Positions 51,375-59,555 are shown, numbered from the stretch's first letter. The stretch is DNA of 64,000 bases from Clostridia bacterium (GCA_026416815.1 JAOAEJ010000072.1:124001-188000); one strand, 5' to 3'. The notes: generated from the sequence alone by a model not told the origin. Numbers and translations: made by a program.

Positions 51375-51890
51375 ATGAAATATTTGCCAGATATTATAGA
51401 TTATAATCTGAAGCTGCTGTTTGTAGGATTTAATCCGGGAATTAGGTCAGCGGAGACAGGGCACCACTATGCAGGTAAAAATAATGGATTCTGGAAGCTT
51501 CTATTTGAGTCAGGACTGACACCCTATAAATTCACCCCTGAGGAAGATGTGAAACTTCTGCAGAACGGATTTGGATCTACAAATATAGTAAGCAGACCAA
51601 CAAAAGGTGCAGCTGAAATCAGCAATACTGAATTTAAAGAAGGTGCACTTATTTTAAGAGAAAAGCTTAGCAGGTACAAGCCGGCGGTAGTGTGCTATGT
51701 TGGTATAGGAGTATATAGGATATTCGCTGGCATAAAGTCAGTAAAATGCGGACGGCAGGATTTAAGTGTGGTTGAAGGGGTTATTGACTATGTGTGTAGC
51801 TCTCCCAGTGGACTAAACAGGATGCCGTATAACGAACAACTTCAGTGTTTTATAGGCTTGAGGGAGCTGTTAGGACAGCTGAATAGATAG
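51375..51890 (+). CDS. mug: G/U mismatch-specific uracil/thymine-DNA glycosylase (Mug)
   Basis: A 171-residue base-excision repair enzyme. The active-site strand LLFVGFNPGIRSAETGHHYAGKNNGFWKLL (~13-42) carries the Asn of the GxNPG motif, and VCSSPSGLNRM (~143-153) matches the intercalation/DNA-binding loop (SPSG). It removes uracil and ethenocytosine from G mispairs. Length fits Mug. Ribosome binding site AGGAATGG is weak. Ends at a terminator. Confidence 0.93.
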   Translation: MKYLPDIIDYNLKLLFVGFNPGIRSAETGHHYAGKNNGFWKLLFESGLTPYKFTPEEDVKLLQNGFGSTNIVSRPTKGAAEISNTEFKEGALILREKLSRYKPAVVCYVGIGVYRIFAGIKSVKCGRQDLSVVEGVIDYVCSSPSGLNRMPYNEQLQCFIGLRELLGQLNR

Positions 51891-51913
51891 TTAAATAGCC
51901 CCAGATTTATGAG

Positions 51914-51961
51914 AGTCAGGTTTTCGGATTAAAAAGTTTTCCGTAAATCAGACTTTTTTTG
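51914..51961 (+). terminator. Terminator of mug
   Basis: AGTCAGGTTTTCGGA pairs imperfectly with TCCGTAAATCAGACT, followed by TTTTTTT. Confidence 0.82.
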
Positions 51962-52068
51962 TTTCGCCGCTTATAATACTATAGATAACCAAAAGTGCAC
52001 TCCGACTAAAGAACATATTACAGCTGTAACAGTAAGTTAAATAAATTAAAATCTTGGGAGGTTTATTT

Positions 52069-52602
52069 ATGTACAGAAAAAATAATGCAATAATAGGGTT
52101 GATCTTTATAGCCCTTGGAGTTTTATTTCTATTAAAAAATCTGAATATATTTAATATTGATTTTGATTTTTTAGATATCGGTTTCCTGTTTAAATACTTT
52201 TGGCCTGCAATATTCCTTATGCTGCCGGGATTTTTAATGCATTCCGCCTTCTTTTCCGGTAAGAATAGTGACCCAGGCATACTTGTTCCCGGAGGGATTC
52301 TATTAACCATAGGCTTTACCTGTCAGGTATCAATGCTCTTCGGTATATGGCATGTAATGTGGCCTGGATTTATAGCTGCTGTAGCTGTTGGTTTGTTTGA
52401 GTTGTATCTGTTTGGTACCAGAGATAAGGCACTGCTTATTCCGGTAGGTATATTGGGAGGACTTTCGGCGATATTCTTCTTTACCATTTCACTGCATGGG
52501 CTATTTGATTTTAGGTTTAGAGGTTTTATCATTCCACTTGCTCTTATAATTGTAGGTGCCTCAATAATGGCTAAAAACCGTCCCGGAAAAAATGATTTCT
52601 AA
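52069..52602 (+). CDS. Small polytopic membrane protein (DUF5668/LiaI-LiaF-like)
   Basis: 177 residues, mostly membrane: helices at ~8-25, 40-62, 75-95, 97-115, 120-140 and 145-165. The opening NNAIIGLIFIALGVLFLLKN and the following FWPAIFLMLPG match the LiaI-LiaF-like/DUF5668 transmembrane region, found in cell-envelope stress proteins. It lacks the soluble LiaF C-domain. The ATG at 52069 is 7 bases after GGGAGG and is preferred to a TTG at 52054. Function unknown; monocistronic. Confidence 0.75.
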   Translation: MYRKNNAIIGLIFIALGVLFLLKNLNIFNIDFDFLDIGFLFKYFWPAIFLMLPGFLMHSAFFSGKNSDPGILVPGGILLTIGFTCQVSMLFGIWHVMWPGFIAAVAVGLFELYLFGTRDKALLIPVGILGGLSAIFFFTISLHGLFDFRFRGFIIPLALIIVGASIMAKNRPGKNDF

Positions 52603-52709
52603 GCAAATTTATACTCATTTGTCTTTAGGTACAGGGCAACATACTAATGCCAATGGAACAGTTTACCATAAGCTGCCATATAATATAATAGGTATCATGT
52701 GCGGACTAA

Positions 52710-52758
52710 TACTACTTTGTTATTTTTGAATTTATAATGAAGAAATAACAAAGTAGTA
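52710..52758. repeat. Perfect 16-bp inverted repeat
   Basis: TACTACTTTGTTATTT (52710-52725) and AAATAACAAAGTAGTA (52743-52758) are exact reverse complements around a 17-base loop. No T-run, so not a normal terminator. It lies 50 bases before a small gene. Confidence 0.6.
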
Positions 52759-52807
52759 CTAACTTGTACTGTCAAAGTGCAATGAAGCATAAAATAGGGG
52801 ACATATT

Positions 52808-53056
52808 ATGGGTAGTGAAGAGACAATAAAAGAAAAATTGGAATGGCTAAAAAAGTATGTATACGATGAGTTAAACCAATTGAAAATGAAGGTATTAGTA
52901 GATGAAACACCAAATGGAAAGGCAGTTTCTACAGGCATTGCAGCTGCTGAGTCTATAAATAAAAGTGACTACATAAAAAAATTTAAGCCTACAAAGCATC
53001 AAATGGCATATAAATTTTCAGGATATAGAAAAAGAAAGTATTATTATGTACATTAA
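52808..53056 (+). CDS. Small hypothetical protein
   Basis: 82 residues starting MGSEETIKEKLEWLKKYVYD, helical at first, then a basic C-terminus (KKFKPTKHQMAYKFSGYRKRKYYYVH pattern of Lys, Arg and Tyr). GGGGAC ribosome binding site. No known family, no membrane segment and no signal peptide. The strong basic end suggests nucleic acid or membrane surface binding, which is speculation. Followed by rubredoxin. Confidence 0.55.
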   Translation: MGSEETIKEKLEWLKKYVYDELNQLKMKVLVDETPNGKAVSTGIAAAESINKSDYIKKFKPTKHQMAYKFSGYRKRKYYYVH

Positions 53057-53145
53057 ATGGGTATATAATAACAAAGGTGGGAGTTACATATATTAATAGT
53101 ATAAGTAATTCCCTGAAAAACTATATTTTTTAAGGAGTTGGTTTA

Positions 53146-53304
53146 ATGGACAAATATGTTTGCACAGCTTGCGGCTATATTTATGACCCGGAGAAAGGTG
53201 ACCCGGATAGCGGTATTGCTCCCGGAACTGCCTTTGAAGATATCCCCGATGATTGGGTATGCCCACTGTGTGGTGTAGGAAAAGATATGTTTGAAAAAGC
53301 TTAA
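53146..53304 (+). CDS. Rubredoxin
   Basis: A 52-residue redox protein with one Fe(Cys)4 site: [17 protein letters not shown] (C6, C9) and [14 protein letters not shown] (C39, C42), plus [15 protein letters not shown] between. Length and motif are textbook. It shuttles electrons at low potential, for example to rubrerythrin or flavodiiron proteins in oxygen defence; no such partner is adjacent. AAGGAG site 8 bases upstream of the ATG; terminator downstream. Overlooked easily because of its size. Confidence 0.97.
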   Translation: MDKYVCTACGYIYDPEKGDPDSGIAPGTAFEDIPDDWVCPLCGVGKDMFEKA

Positions 53305-53341
53305 AACAAGTAAAATTTGAAGGATTTACATTAAAATGCAA

Positions 53342-53372
53342 GAAACCCTGTAATTTATATACGGGGTTTTTG
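53342..53372 (+). terminator. Terminator of the rubredoxin gene
   Basis: AAACCCTGT pairs with ACGGGGTTT (one G-T pair), followed by TT. Loop of about 10 bases. Confidence 0.82.
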
Positions 53373-53445
53373 CTATTTATGTACAAACCTTGTTATAATA
53401 ATAATAGCTATTATTACAGCATAAATTGTGAAGGAATTAAATAAG

Positions 53446-53570
53446 CTATATAAGTTGCGATAATGATATTACAAGGAAAAATTTGATTATCGCAATATAA
53501 CTTAAGGTAACAAATTGCAAAAAAGATTTAGGGAAAACTTCGTTATAGATTTTTTTTGCAATTTATATAG
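53446..53570 (-). repeat. Palindromic repeat family 1, full copy (B-A order)
   Basis: 125 bp, opposite orientation to 15071. Ends CTATATAAGTTGCG / TTTTTTTGCAATTTATATAG. It stands about 100 bases ahead of the glnA promoter. Confidence 0.9.
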
Positions 53571-53666
53571 TTATGGGTATATGCGGAGGAATTTGTTTAT
53601 TAGCTCAATTAAGGAATATAATGCAAGAATAAGAAACCAATCCTGCAAAGGGAGTAACTTAACCTA

Positions 53667-53694
53667 TTGCATAAATGTAACGTTATGCTATAAT
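53667..53694 (+). promoter_or_regulatory. Candidate glnA promoter
   Basis: TTGCAT (53667-53672), 16-base spacer, TATAAT (53689-53694). It gives a leader of about 150 bases that includes the terminator at 53745. Confidence 0.55.
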
Positions 53695-53736
53695 ATAAGA
53701 TAATAATTTATATTAATATTTTATATTTTCAGCACC

Positions 53737-53792
53737 GAACAATGGCGTTCTCAAGCAGGGTGTGTTTTACTCTGTCTTGAGGCCGCTTTTTT
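53737..53792 (+). promoter_or_regulatory. glnA leader: hexaloop hairpin overlapping an intrinsic terminator
   Basis: GAAC-AATGGC-GTTC (53737-53750) is a hairpin with a six-base loop having A at position 1 and G at position 4, as known for ANTAR-protein target RNAs. It overlaps the 5' arm of a terminator: CTCAAGCAGGGT pairs with ACTCTGTCTTGAG, extended by GGCG with CCGC, then TTTTTT. The two folds exclude each other. A second hexaloop hairpin, expected for ANTAR sites, was not found. An ANTAR protein is encoded after glnA. Confidence 0.6.
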
Positions 53793-53851
53793 ATATTGTA
53801 ATAAGAATTATTCCGAATTTAAATTGCATATCTTGTAAAGGAGTGTTGTAT

Positions 53852-55189
53852 ATGAGGATGAACTACACTAAGGAGGATATTCTGAGAATTGTTAAGGAAC
53901 AGGATGTAAAATTTATCCGTTTACAGTTCACAGATATTTTCGGTATATTGAAAAATGTGGCAATTACTGTTGAGCAGCTTGAAAAGGCGCTAGACAATAA
54001 GTGTATGTTTGATGGTTCATCAATTGAAGGGTTTGTTAGAATTGAAGAATCGGATATGTATCTAAGACCTGACACTAATACATTTGTAATATTTCCATGG
54101 AGGCCCCAGACAGGAAAAGTAGCAAGATTGATTTGTGATGTTTACAATCCAGACGGTACACCTTTTGAAGGGGACCCAAGATATGCCCTCAAGAAGGCTT
54201 TGAAAAGGGCTGCAGATATGGGGTATGATCAGTTCAATGTAGGGCCTGAATGTGAATTCTTCCTGTTCCTGACTGACAATGAAGGAAATCCTACTACAAT
54301 CACCCATGATAACGGAGGATATTTTGACCTTGGGCCTGTTGATTTGGGGGAAAACGCCAGAAGAGATATGTGTCTTGCACTAGAGGAAATGGGGTTTGAA
54401 ATTGAAGCATCCCACCATGAGGTAGCTCCTGGGCAGCATGAAATTGACTTTAAGTACAGCGATGCCCTTACTACTGCAGATGCTATACTCACATTCAAGT
54501 TGGTAGTTAAAACAATAGCTCAAAGACATGGACTTCATGCGACATTTATACCTAAGCCTATATTCGGAATAAACGGCTCAGGCATGCACACCAATACTTC
54601 GTTGTTTAGAAATGGGCAAAACGTTTTCTATGATGAAAAGGGGCCATTGCAGCTAAGTCAGGAAGCATACTGGTTTATCGGCGGATTAATGAAGCACATG
54701 AGGTCTATTGCAGCTATAACCAACCCCATTGTTAATTCCTATAAGAGATTAGTACCGGGATATGAGGCACCTGTTTATATAGCTTGGTCAGCTAGAAATA
54801 GAAGCCCTCTTATAAGGATTCCGGCTGCAAGAGGAATGGCTACAAGAGTCGAATTAAGGTGTCCCGATCCATCCTGCAATCCGTATCTCGCACTTGCAGC
54901 GATTTTATCCGCAGGATTGGACGGTATAGAGAATAAGATACAGCCGCCGGCATCAACGGATAAAAATATATTCCAGATGACTGAGACACAGAGAAAAGAT
55001 GAAGGCATTGACTCACTTCCCGGAAGCTTAAAAGAAGCCATTGATGAAATGAAAGGAAGTAAGCTTGTTAAGGAAGTGCTTGGGGAACATATATTTGAGA
55101 AATATATTGAAGCCAAGTATGACGAGTGGGATGGCTACAGGACAAAGGTTACACAATGGGAGCTTGATCAATACTTAACCAAATATTAA
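53852..55189 (+). CDS. glnA: Glutamine synthetase, type I
   Basis: A 445-residue enzyme making glutamine from glutamate, ammonia and ATP; it is a dodecamer in the cytoplasm. Seen: [22 protein letters not shown] (~52-73), [11 protein letters not shown] (metal Glu), [26 protein letters not shown], and the ATP/glutamate segments [23 protein letters not shown] and [28 protein letters not shown]. Length fits the short GSI-alpha form, which is controlled by feedback rather than adenylylation. ATG 53852 follows AAAGGAG by 8 bases. Leader control is likely (terminator at 53745). Confidence 0.97.
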   Translation: MRMNYTKEDILRIVKEQDVKFIRLQFTDIFGILKNVAITVEQLEKALDNKCMFDGSSIEGFVRIEESDMYLRPDTNTFVIFPWRPQTGKVARLICDVYNPDGTPFEGDPRYALKKALKRAADMGYDQFNVGPECEFFLFLTDNEGNPTTITHDNGGYFDLGPVDLGENARRDMCLALEEMGFEIEASHHEVAPGQHEIDFKYSDALTTADAILTFKLVVKTIAQRHGLHATFIPKPIFGINGSGMHTNTSLFRNGQNVFYDEKGPLQLSQEAYWFIGGLMKHMRSIAAITNPIVNSYKRLVPGYEAPVYIAWSARNRSPLIRIPAARGMATRVELRCPDPSCNPYLALAAILSAGLDGIENKIQPPASTDKNIFQMTETQRKDEGIDSLPGSLKEAIDEMKGSKLVKEVLGEHIFEKYIEAKYDEWDGYRTKVTQWELDQYLTKY

Positions 55190-55248
55190 TTTGTATCTCC
55201 CAATAGGATTGAATAATGAGGTAGGGTATAGGGTTTATTCGGTGTTTA

Positions 55249-55276
55249 ATGCAGCCGGATTCTAGGGTTCGGCTGC
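55249..55276 (+). other. Hairpin between glnA and the ANTAR regulator
   Basis: GCAGCCGGA pairs with TTCGGCTGC (one G-T pair), eight-base loop, no T-run (followed by AAAATATT). It may be an RNA processing or stability element within a glnA-regulator transcript. Confidence 0.5.
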
Positions 55277-55311
55277 AAAATATTCAACATAAATGATATT
55301 GGGGTGTTCAC

Positions 55312-55887
55312 ATGGAAATGGCAAGGATACTGGTGGCCATGAGCAACGACACGTCAACCAGCAAATTAAGGGCTATTCTGATAGAAAACGGATATACCGT
55401 TATAGACCATGCCAGGGACGGTCACGAATGCCTGAGGAAGATGAGGGCGTTGAAGCCTGACCTTGTTATACTGGATTATAATTTACAATCAATGAATGGG
55501 TGTGAAGTAGCCCGGGTAACTATTGAAGATAAAATCAGTGATGTCATCTTAATTATAAATGACGCTGAAAAAAGTCTCGTTGATGAGATAAAATCCGATA
55601 GTGGATTTGTCTGTCTGACAAAACCTCTAAATAAGCCTGGACTTATTAACACCATTGAATTAATGGTAAAAAATAAGAGAAAAATTCGTGAGCTGGAAAG
55701 GGAGATTGAGAGCTTAAGAGCAACCCTTGATACCAGAAAAGACGTAGAAAAGGCTAAGGGGCTTCTGATGAAAAATCTAAACCTGTCGGAATCTGAGGCA
55801 TTCAAAAGAATCCAGAAACAGAGTATGGACAGAGGAATTCCTATGAGAGAGATAGCAAAAGCAATTATACTCGCATATGATATATAA
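55312..55887 (+). CDS. ANTAR-domain response regulator, NitR-like antiterminator
   Basis: A 191-residue regulator. An N-terminal receiver-like domain (~4-120) with the phospho-Asp region DLVILDYNLQSMNG and the Lys in CLTKPLN; the usual Thr/Ser is replaced (LIINDAEKS). A coiled coil (~122-148) and an ANTAR RNA-binding domain (~135-191: DVEKAKGLLMKNLNLSESEAFKRIQKQSMDRGIPMREIAKAII) follow. ANTAR proteins prevent terminator formation in leaders. In other clostridia an ANTAR protein (NitR) next to glnA controls nitrogen genes, so glnA's own leader is the likely target. GGGGTG site; strong terminator. Confidence 0.9.
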   Translation: MEMARILVAMSNDTSTSKLRAILIENGYTVIDHARDGHECLRKMRALKPDLVILDYNLQSMNGCEVARVTIEDKISDVILIINDAEKSLVDEIKSDSGFVCLTKPLNKPGLINTIELMVKNKRKIRELEREIESLRATLDTRKDVEKAKGLLMKNLNLSESEAFKRIQKQSMDRGIPMREIAKAIILAYDI

Positions 55888-55920
55888 AAAAGATATTGTA
55901 TTTATACAATATCTTTTTTT
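55886..55920 (+). terminator. Terminator of the ANTAR gene
   Basis: A perfect 15-bp stem AAAAAGATATTGTA / TACAATATCTTTTT with a TTTA loop and T-run. Confidence 0.93.
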
Positions 55921-55938
55921 ACATAGGAGGTGTATAAA

Positions 55939-56670
55939 ATGAGACAATACAGGCCTTTGATAGCTGTAACACCAGGGTACAATTACGATACCTCTATGTC
56001 ATACGTAAAAAACGGCTACTACGAAGGGGTCATCGAAGCTGGTGGATTGCCGGTATTGCTGCCTTTAACTACCGATGAGGGGATACTGCTTGAATTCATA
56101 AGCAGATGTGACGGAATTCTGCTTTCAGGTGGTCCGGATATAGATGCAAAGTACTTTGGAGAATGGAACTTACCCCTATATGATGAGATTTCACCCCAAA
56201 GGGATACTATGGAATTATTCATTGCACAGAAAGCGATTGAGCATGATAAGACTGTACTTGGGATTTGTAGAGGTATACAGGTTATAAATGTTGCAATGGG
56301 TGGGACTATATTTCAAGATATATACATGCAGAATAAGGATAAAGTATTGGTTAGACATTCACAAAATGCACCCAAGTGGTATCCTACACATGATGTTTAT
56401 ATAGAAAAGGATTCCAGAGTAGCAGCAACCTTTAACTCGGAATGCGTAAGGGTAAATTCATTCCATCATCAGGCTGTGAAGGATGTAGCTCCCGACTTTG
56501 TTGTTACTTCCCGGGCAGAGGATGGTATAATTGAATCTATAGAGCATGCTAAAAAAACATTTGTTGTAGGGGTGCAGTGGCATCCGGAATTAATGTGGCA
56601 AAATGATAAATCCTTTTTGGGCCTTTTTAAAGAGTTTATAAGGTGCTCGGGAAAAACAAGCAAAGCGTAG
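55939..56670 (+). CDS. Class I glutamine amidotransferase-like peptidase C26 (PuuD-type)
   Basis: A 243-residue hydrolase of the gamma-glutamyl-gamma-aminobutyrate hydrolase family. The nucleophile elbow is LGICRGIQVINVAMGG (~106-121, Cys108), and the His-Glu pair is in VQWHPELMW (~217-225); GGPDIDAKYFGE (~60-71) and NSFHHQAV (~174-181) are also conserved. It releases glutamate from gamma-glutamyl compounds. ATG 55939 follows AGGAGGTG. Placed next to glnA and the nitrogen regulator, so it may take part in glutamine/glutamate recycling (inference). Confidence 0.9.
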   Translation: MRQYRPLIAVTPGYNYDTSMSYVKNGYYEGVIEAGGLPVLLPLTTDEGILLEFISRCDGILLSGGPDIDAKYFGEWNLPLYDEISPQRDTMELFIAQKAIEHDKTVLGICRGIQVINVAMGGTIFQDIYMQNKDKVLVRHSQNAPKWYPTHDVYIEKDSRVAATFNSECVRVNSFHHQAVKDVAPDFVVTSRAEDGIIESIEHAKKTFVVGVQWHPELMWQNDKSFLGLFKEFIRCSGKTSKA

Positions 56671-56855
56671 AATCATGAGTAGTTACTGGAGTTTTATAAG
56701 GCAATTTATGCGAAAAAAACCATGATTTCTGTAGGTTTGTGTCGTATTAAACCAATTGGTTGAAATGTGTTTGATTTTATGTTATGTTAATTTATGTAAT
56801 ATATTAAAAAAATACAAAGTTCTATATAAAACTTATACTAAGGATGGAATAAAAA

Positions 56856-57734
56856 ATGCAGCAGTTTACTTGGATGAACTTTTTAGTGCAGTCGGTCCCC
56901 GAAGCATTTTTAATGTCGTTGATTGTGTGGTTGATTCTAGGTAAGCGTCAGGAAGTAAAGTTTAGAGGTGTAATAATTGCCTCCTTAATGCTGGCTACTT
57001 CGTTAGCTGGTTTTAAAAATATGCTATATCCACAGTTGTTTTTTTACGGAGTTCTGCAGATACTGGCTTTTGCTTTCATAATGTATTTCATGTATAAACT
57101 AAGCTACAATGAAGCCATTATCGGTTGCTTTATTACTGCTATGATAGTGGCCGTGGTTCAACAAACTATAATTGGGGTAGGCTATGTAATTACAGGTATA
57201 GACTATGCGTCCCTTCCGGAAAACTCAATGGATAAGATAGGCTATTCATGTATTGAGTTTATTATGTTGGCTTTATTCGCTACTGTTTTGTATAAGAAAA
57301 ATTTTAAAATATTCAACTTCAAAAAGAAAAGAATGTCTGAATTCTACTCAAATAAAATACGTTATTTGGTATTACAGTTGGTATTTATTTTTATAATATT
57401 GTTTTTTAATTACAGGATGTTTTTCTGGAATACCAGCCTTTTTAAAACAGATATGGATAAGCTCCTGCTTATAGCGTACATTGGGATAATAATAATTTTT
57501 ACGGCAATATCAATTAAGAGTGCTTTTAGGATGGGTGAAAGTATTCAGAAAGAAGAAGAGCAAAAGAGGATACTTGATGGAAGGGAGATAATCCAGAATA
57601 TTGATTACATATGTACACTGATAGATGCAAACAAATATGACGAGGTTAGGGAAATACTTAAATCGATAAAGAATGATGTAGACTTGGGAATGGTAAATGT
57701 TAGTGAGAAAATAATGGGAGACCCCATTAAATAA
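56856..57734 (+). CDS. AgrC-like membrane sensor without a kinase domain
   Basis: A 292-residue protein with about seven helices (~10-30, 38-55, 60-80, 90-115, 135-150, 170-190, 205-225) followed by a ~60-residue cytoplasmic helix pair (EEEQKRILDGREIIQNIDY then CTLIDANKYDEVREILKSI). The tail resembles the Spo0B/AgrC-type dimerisation hairpin, where a His would normally stand near GREIIQN, but no His is present and the ATP-binding domain is missing. It ends shortly after the helix pair. The next gene, 21 bases downstream, encodes an AgrD-like peptide, which suggests a role in peptide signalling. AAGGATGG site. Confidence 0.6.
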   Translation: MQQFTWMNFLVQSVPEAFLMSLIVWLILGKRQEVKFRGVIIASLMLATSLAGFKNMLYPQLFFYGVLQILAFAFIMYFMYKLSYNEAIIGCFITAMIVAVVQQTIIGVGYVITGIDYASLPENSMDKIGYSCIEFIMLALFATVLYKKNFKIFNFKKKRMSEFYSNKIRYLVLQLVFIFIILFFNYRMFFWNTSLFKTDMDKLLLIAYIGIIIIFTAISIKSAFRMGESIQKEEEQKRILDGREIIQNIDYICTLIDANKYDEVREILKSIKNDVDLGMVNVSEKIMGDPIK

Positions 57735-57755
57735 AAAAGTAAGGAGATGTTAGTT

Positions 57756-57878
57756 ATGAAAAACAAACTTTTAGGATCGCTTTCTGCGGTGCTTTTTATC
57801 CTTGCTTCATTAGTTACATGCTCAGCAAGCTTTCTTACGTTTCATCAGCCTAAAGTTCCAAAGAGTCTAAAGAAATAG
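57756..57878 (+). CDS. AgrD-like cyclic lactone autoinducer peptide precursor
   Basis: A 40-residue peptide with AAGGAG 9 bases before its ATG. Layout: a basic start and hydrophobic helix (MKNKLLGSLSAVLFILASLV), then a Cys22 region TCSASFLTFH, then QPKVPKSLKK. The C-terminal [E/Q]Px[V/L]PKSL tail is the hallmark of AgrD-family precursors, from which the AgrB protease makes a thiolactone ring starting at Cys. Ring size cannot be read reliably. It immediately follows the AgrC-like gene. No agrB gene is in the window, so processing would need an AgrB from elsewhere. Confidence 0.8.
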   Translation: MKNKLLGSLSAVLFILASLVTCSASFLTFHQPKVPKSLKK

Positions 57879-57945
57879 TGTTTTAATCGAGTATGCACTA
57901 TGTAGTTAAGCGGATATTCCTTGAAATTTAATGGTTCAATTGCAG

Positions 57946-57972
57946 GGCACCTTCGATAAGAGGGTGTTTTTT
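57946..57972 (+). terminator. Terminator of the AgrC-like/AgrD-like pair
   Basis: CACCTTC (57948-57954) with GAGGGTG (57960-57966), five-base loop, then TTTTTT. Confidence 0.88.
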
Positions 57973-58083
57973 CTGTTGAGACGAGTTTGATGTACCTTTA
58001 TTATTCAAATATATTGTGCTAAAATTTACTTGGTAAAAGTAGATACAACTATGTTTGCTAAGTAACTCAGGAGGTGCATTACA

Positions 58084-58953
58084 GTGCATATAGCTGATAA
58101 ATTAAAATCATTATTAGGAGATTTTTATCCTCCAACTATATCTGTTTTTAAGATAATGGGTATAATTGTACTGATTATTATAGTAACCAGAATAGGTAGG
58201 TTTGGGATCAAAAAGGTTTTTGAGAAACAAAAAAAACTTAAATATGGCTTTAACACAAAAAAAGCAGATACAATGGCTACACTTATATCAAGTATTTTCA
58301 GATATGCAGTGTATATAATGGGCGCGGTTGCTATATTCTCAGAATTAACCGGGCTTTTTGATCTCAAACCTGTAATGGCCGCTGCAGGGATTGGTGGATT
58401 GGTGTTGGGATTAGGTGCACAAAGCCTCATTAAGGATATACTATCAGGGGTTTTCGTAGTTATGGAAGACCAATTCGTAGTAGGTGATCTCATTACGGTG
58501 GAAAATATGACTGGAACTGTAGAGGAGATGGAATTACGGGTGACAAAGCTGCGTAATTTTAACGGTGATTTGCATATCATACCTAACGGTGAAATAAAAA
58601 AAGTTACCAATCATACGAGAGGTAATAAAGCGGTAATCGTGGATATTCCCGTAGCATATAGTGCCGATATAAATAAAGCCATTGAAATAGCAAATAATAT
58701 TTGCAAGGTTGTTACAGGAGAGTTTGATACCATTACAGAAGAGCCAAAAGTTCAGGGAATTACCGAGCTAGGGAAAAATAGTATGAATCTTCGGATAATG
58801 GCAAAGACAGTAGCAAATGAGCAGTGGGATGTAGAGCGGCGTATAAGAAAGTTAATTAAAGAAGACTTTGCAAGGGAAGGAATCGAATTCTTTGATGGCA
58901 ACAAAATACTGATGGAGGAAAAACTGCAAGGAGGTAACTCGAATGGCAGATAG
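58084..58953 (+). CDS. Small-conductance mechanosensitive channel (MscS family)
   Basis: A 289-residue membrane channel that releases solutes on osmotic downshock. Three helices (~16-36, 62-82, 92-118), the last being the pore helix with Gly/Ala pattern AAAGIGGLVLGLGAQSLIKDILSGVF, then a beta domain (VGDLITVENMTGTVEEMELRVTKLRNFNGDLHIIPNGEI, ~140-178) and a C-terminal alpha/beta domain. GTG start at 58084, 7 bases after GGAGGTG. It overlaps the DUF951 gene by 11 bases, a pairing common in Firmicutes. Confidence 0.94.
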   Translation: MHIADKLKSLLGDFYPPTISVFKIMGIIVLIIIVTRIGRFGIKKVFEKQKKLKYGFNTKKADTMATLISSIFRYAVYIMGAVAIFSELTGLFDLKPVMAAAGIGGLVLGLGAQSLIKDILSGVFVVMEDQFVVGDLITVENMTGTVEEMELRVTKLRNFNGDLHIIPNGEIKKVTNHTRGNKAVIVDIPVAYSADINKAIEIANNICKVVTGEFDTITEEPKVQGITELGKNSMNLRIMAKTVANEQWDVERRIRKLIKEDFAREGIEFFDGNKILMEEKLQGGNSNGR

Positions 58954-59152
58954 GTTTTGTATTGGTGACATTGTAGAGATGAAAAAGGAGCATCCTTGCG
59001 GCAGTAAACAGTGGGAGGTAACAAGGACCGGTGCAGATTTTAGGATAAAATGCCTTGGCTGCCTTCACCAAGTAATGCTGCCAAGGACAAAGTTTGAGAA
59101 GAGTGTAAAGAAGATTATTAAATCCAATTTAGAGCCACATCCCGAAAGTTGA
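58943..59152 (+). CDS. DUF951 family small protein
   Basis: 69 residues starting MADRFCIGDIVEMKKEHPCG. The family core KKEHPCGSKQWEVTRTGADFRIKCLGC (~14-40) and HQVMLPRTKFEKSVKKI are intact, with Cys18, Cys37 and Cys40 possibly binding metal. Its function is unknown; it is usually found next to mscS and close to ribosomal or replication genes in Firmicutes. AAGGAGG site inside the end of the mscS gene; translation is probably coupled. Confidence 0.93.
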   Translation: MADRFCIGDIVEMKKEHPCGSKQWEVTRTGADFRIKCLGCLHQVMLPRTKFEKSVKKIIKSNLEPHPES

Positions 59153-59184
59153 AGAAGCTAATACTAAATACATAAATAAAGACA

Positions 59185-59225
59185 AAGCAAGCCAAGCATT
59201 ATGCTAAACCCGGCTTGCTTTTTTA
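59185..59225 (+). terminator. Terminator of mscS-DUF951
   Basis: AAGCAAGCC (59185-59193) with GGCTTGCTT (59212-59220), followed by TTTTA. Confidence 0.9.
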
Positions 59226-59230
59226 TTGTC

Positions 59231-59336
59231 TATGGATAACCAAAGTTAAACTTAGTGATTTCCAGTTAGGGGATGAGCTGTGATAAGTGCGACTTGCCTA
59301 ACTGGATAAAATCACTTTTAACTTTGGTTATCTATA
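59231..59336. repeat. Palindromic repeat family 2, copy 2
   Basis: About 106 bp with the family core ACTTAGTGATTTCCAGTTAGG ... CCTAACTGGATAAAATCACTTTT shared almost base for base with 24148. Its outer arms TGGATAACCAAAGTTAA / TTAACTTTGGTTATCTA are self-complementary but different from those at 24148. It follows the mscS-DUF951 terminator. Confidence 0.85.
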
Positions 59337-59555
59337 AGAAAGTGCATTTCTTAGACAATAAAAAATATTAAATTTAAGCGCGTTCCATAATTCCTCGCTA
59401 TGCTCGGAAAGGAACATGTGAGAATAAAAGTGGCAAAGCCACCTTTGCTCTTTTGTATTCTTTGGAGATTTTATTGGAATAATAATTGCGAATAAAATTT
59501 TGCATGAGTGTTTTCCACTGTGCACAAAATAAAAACTTTATAGAAGGATGATATA

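Noticed and set aside
53515..53703. 62-codon frame upstream of glnA
   Set aside because: It starts inside a family-1 repeat and overlaps the glnA promoter.
56756..56944. 62-codon frame overlapping the AgrC-like gene start
   Set aside because: Out of frame with the better-supported 56856 gene, which has AAGGATGG and a clear membrane protein pattern.
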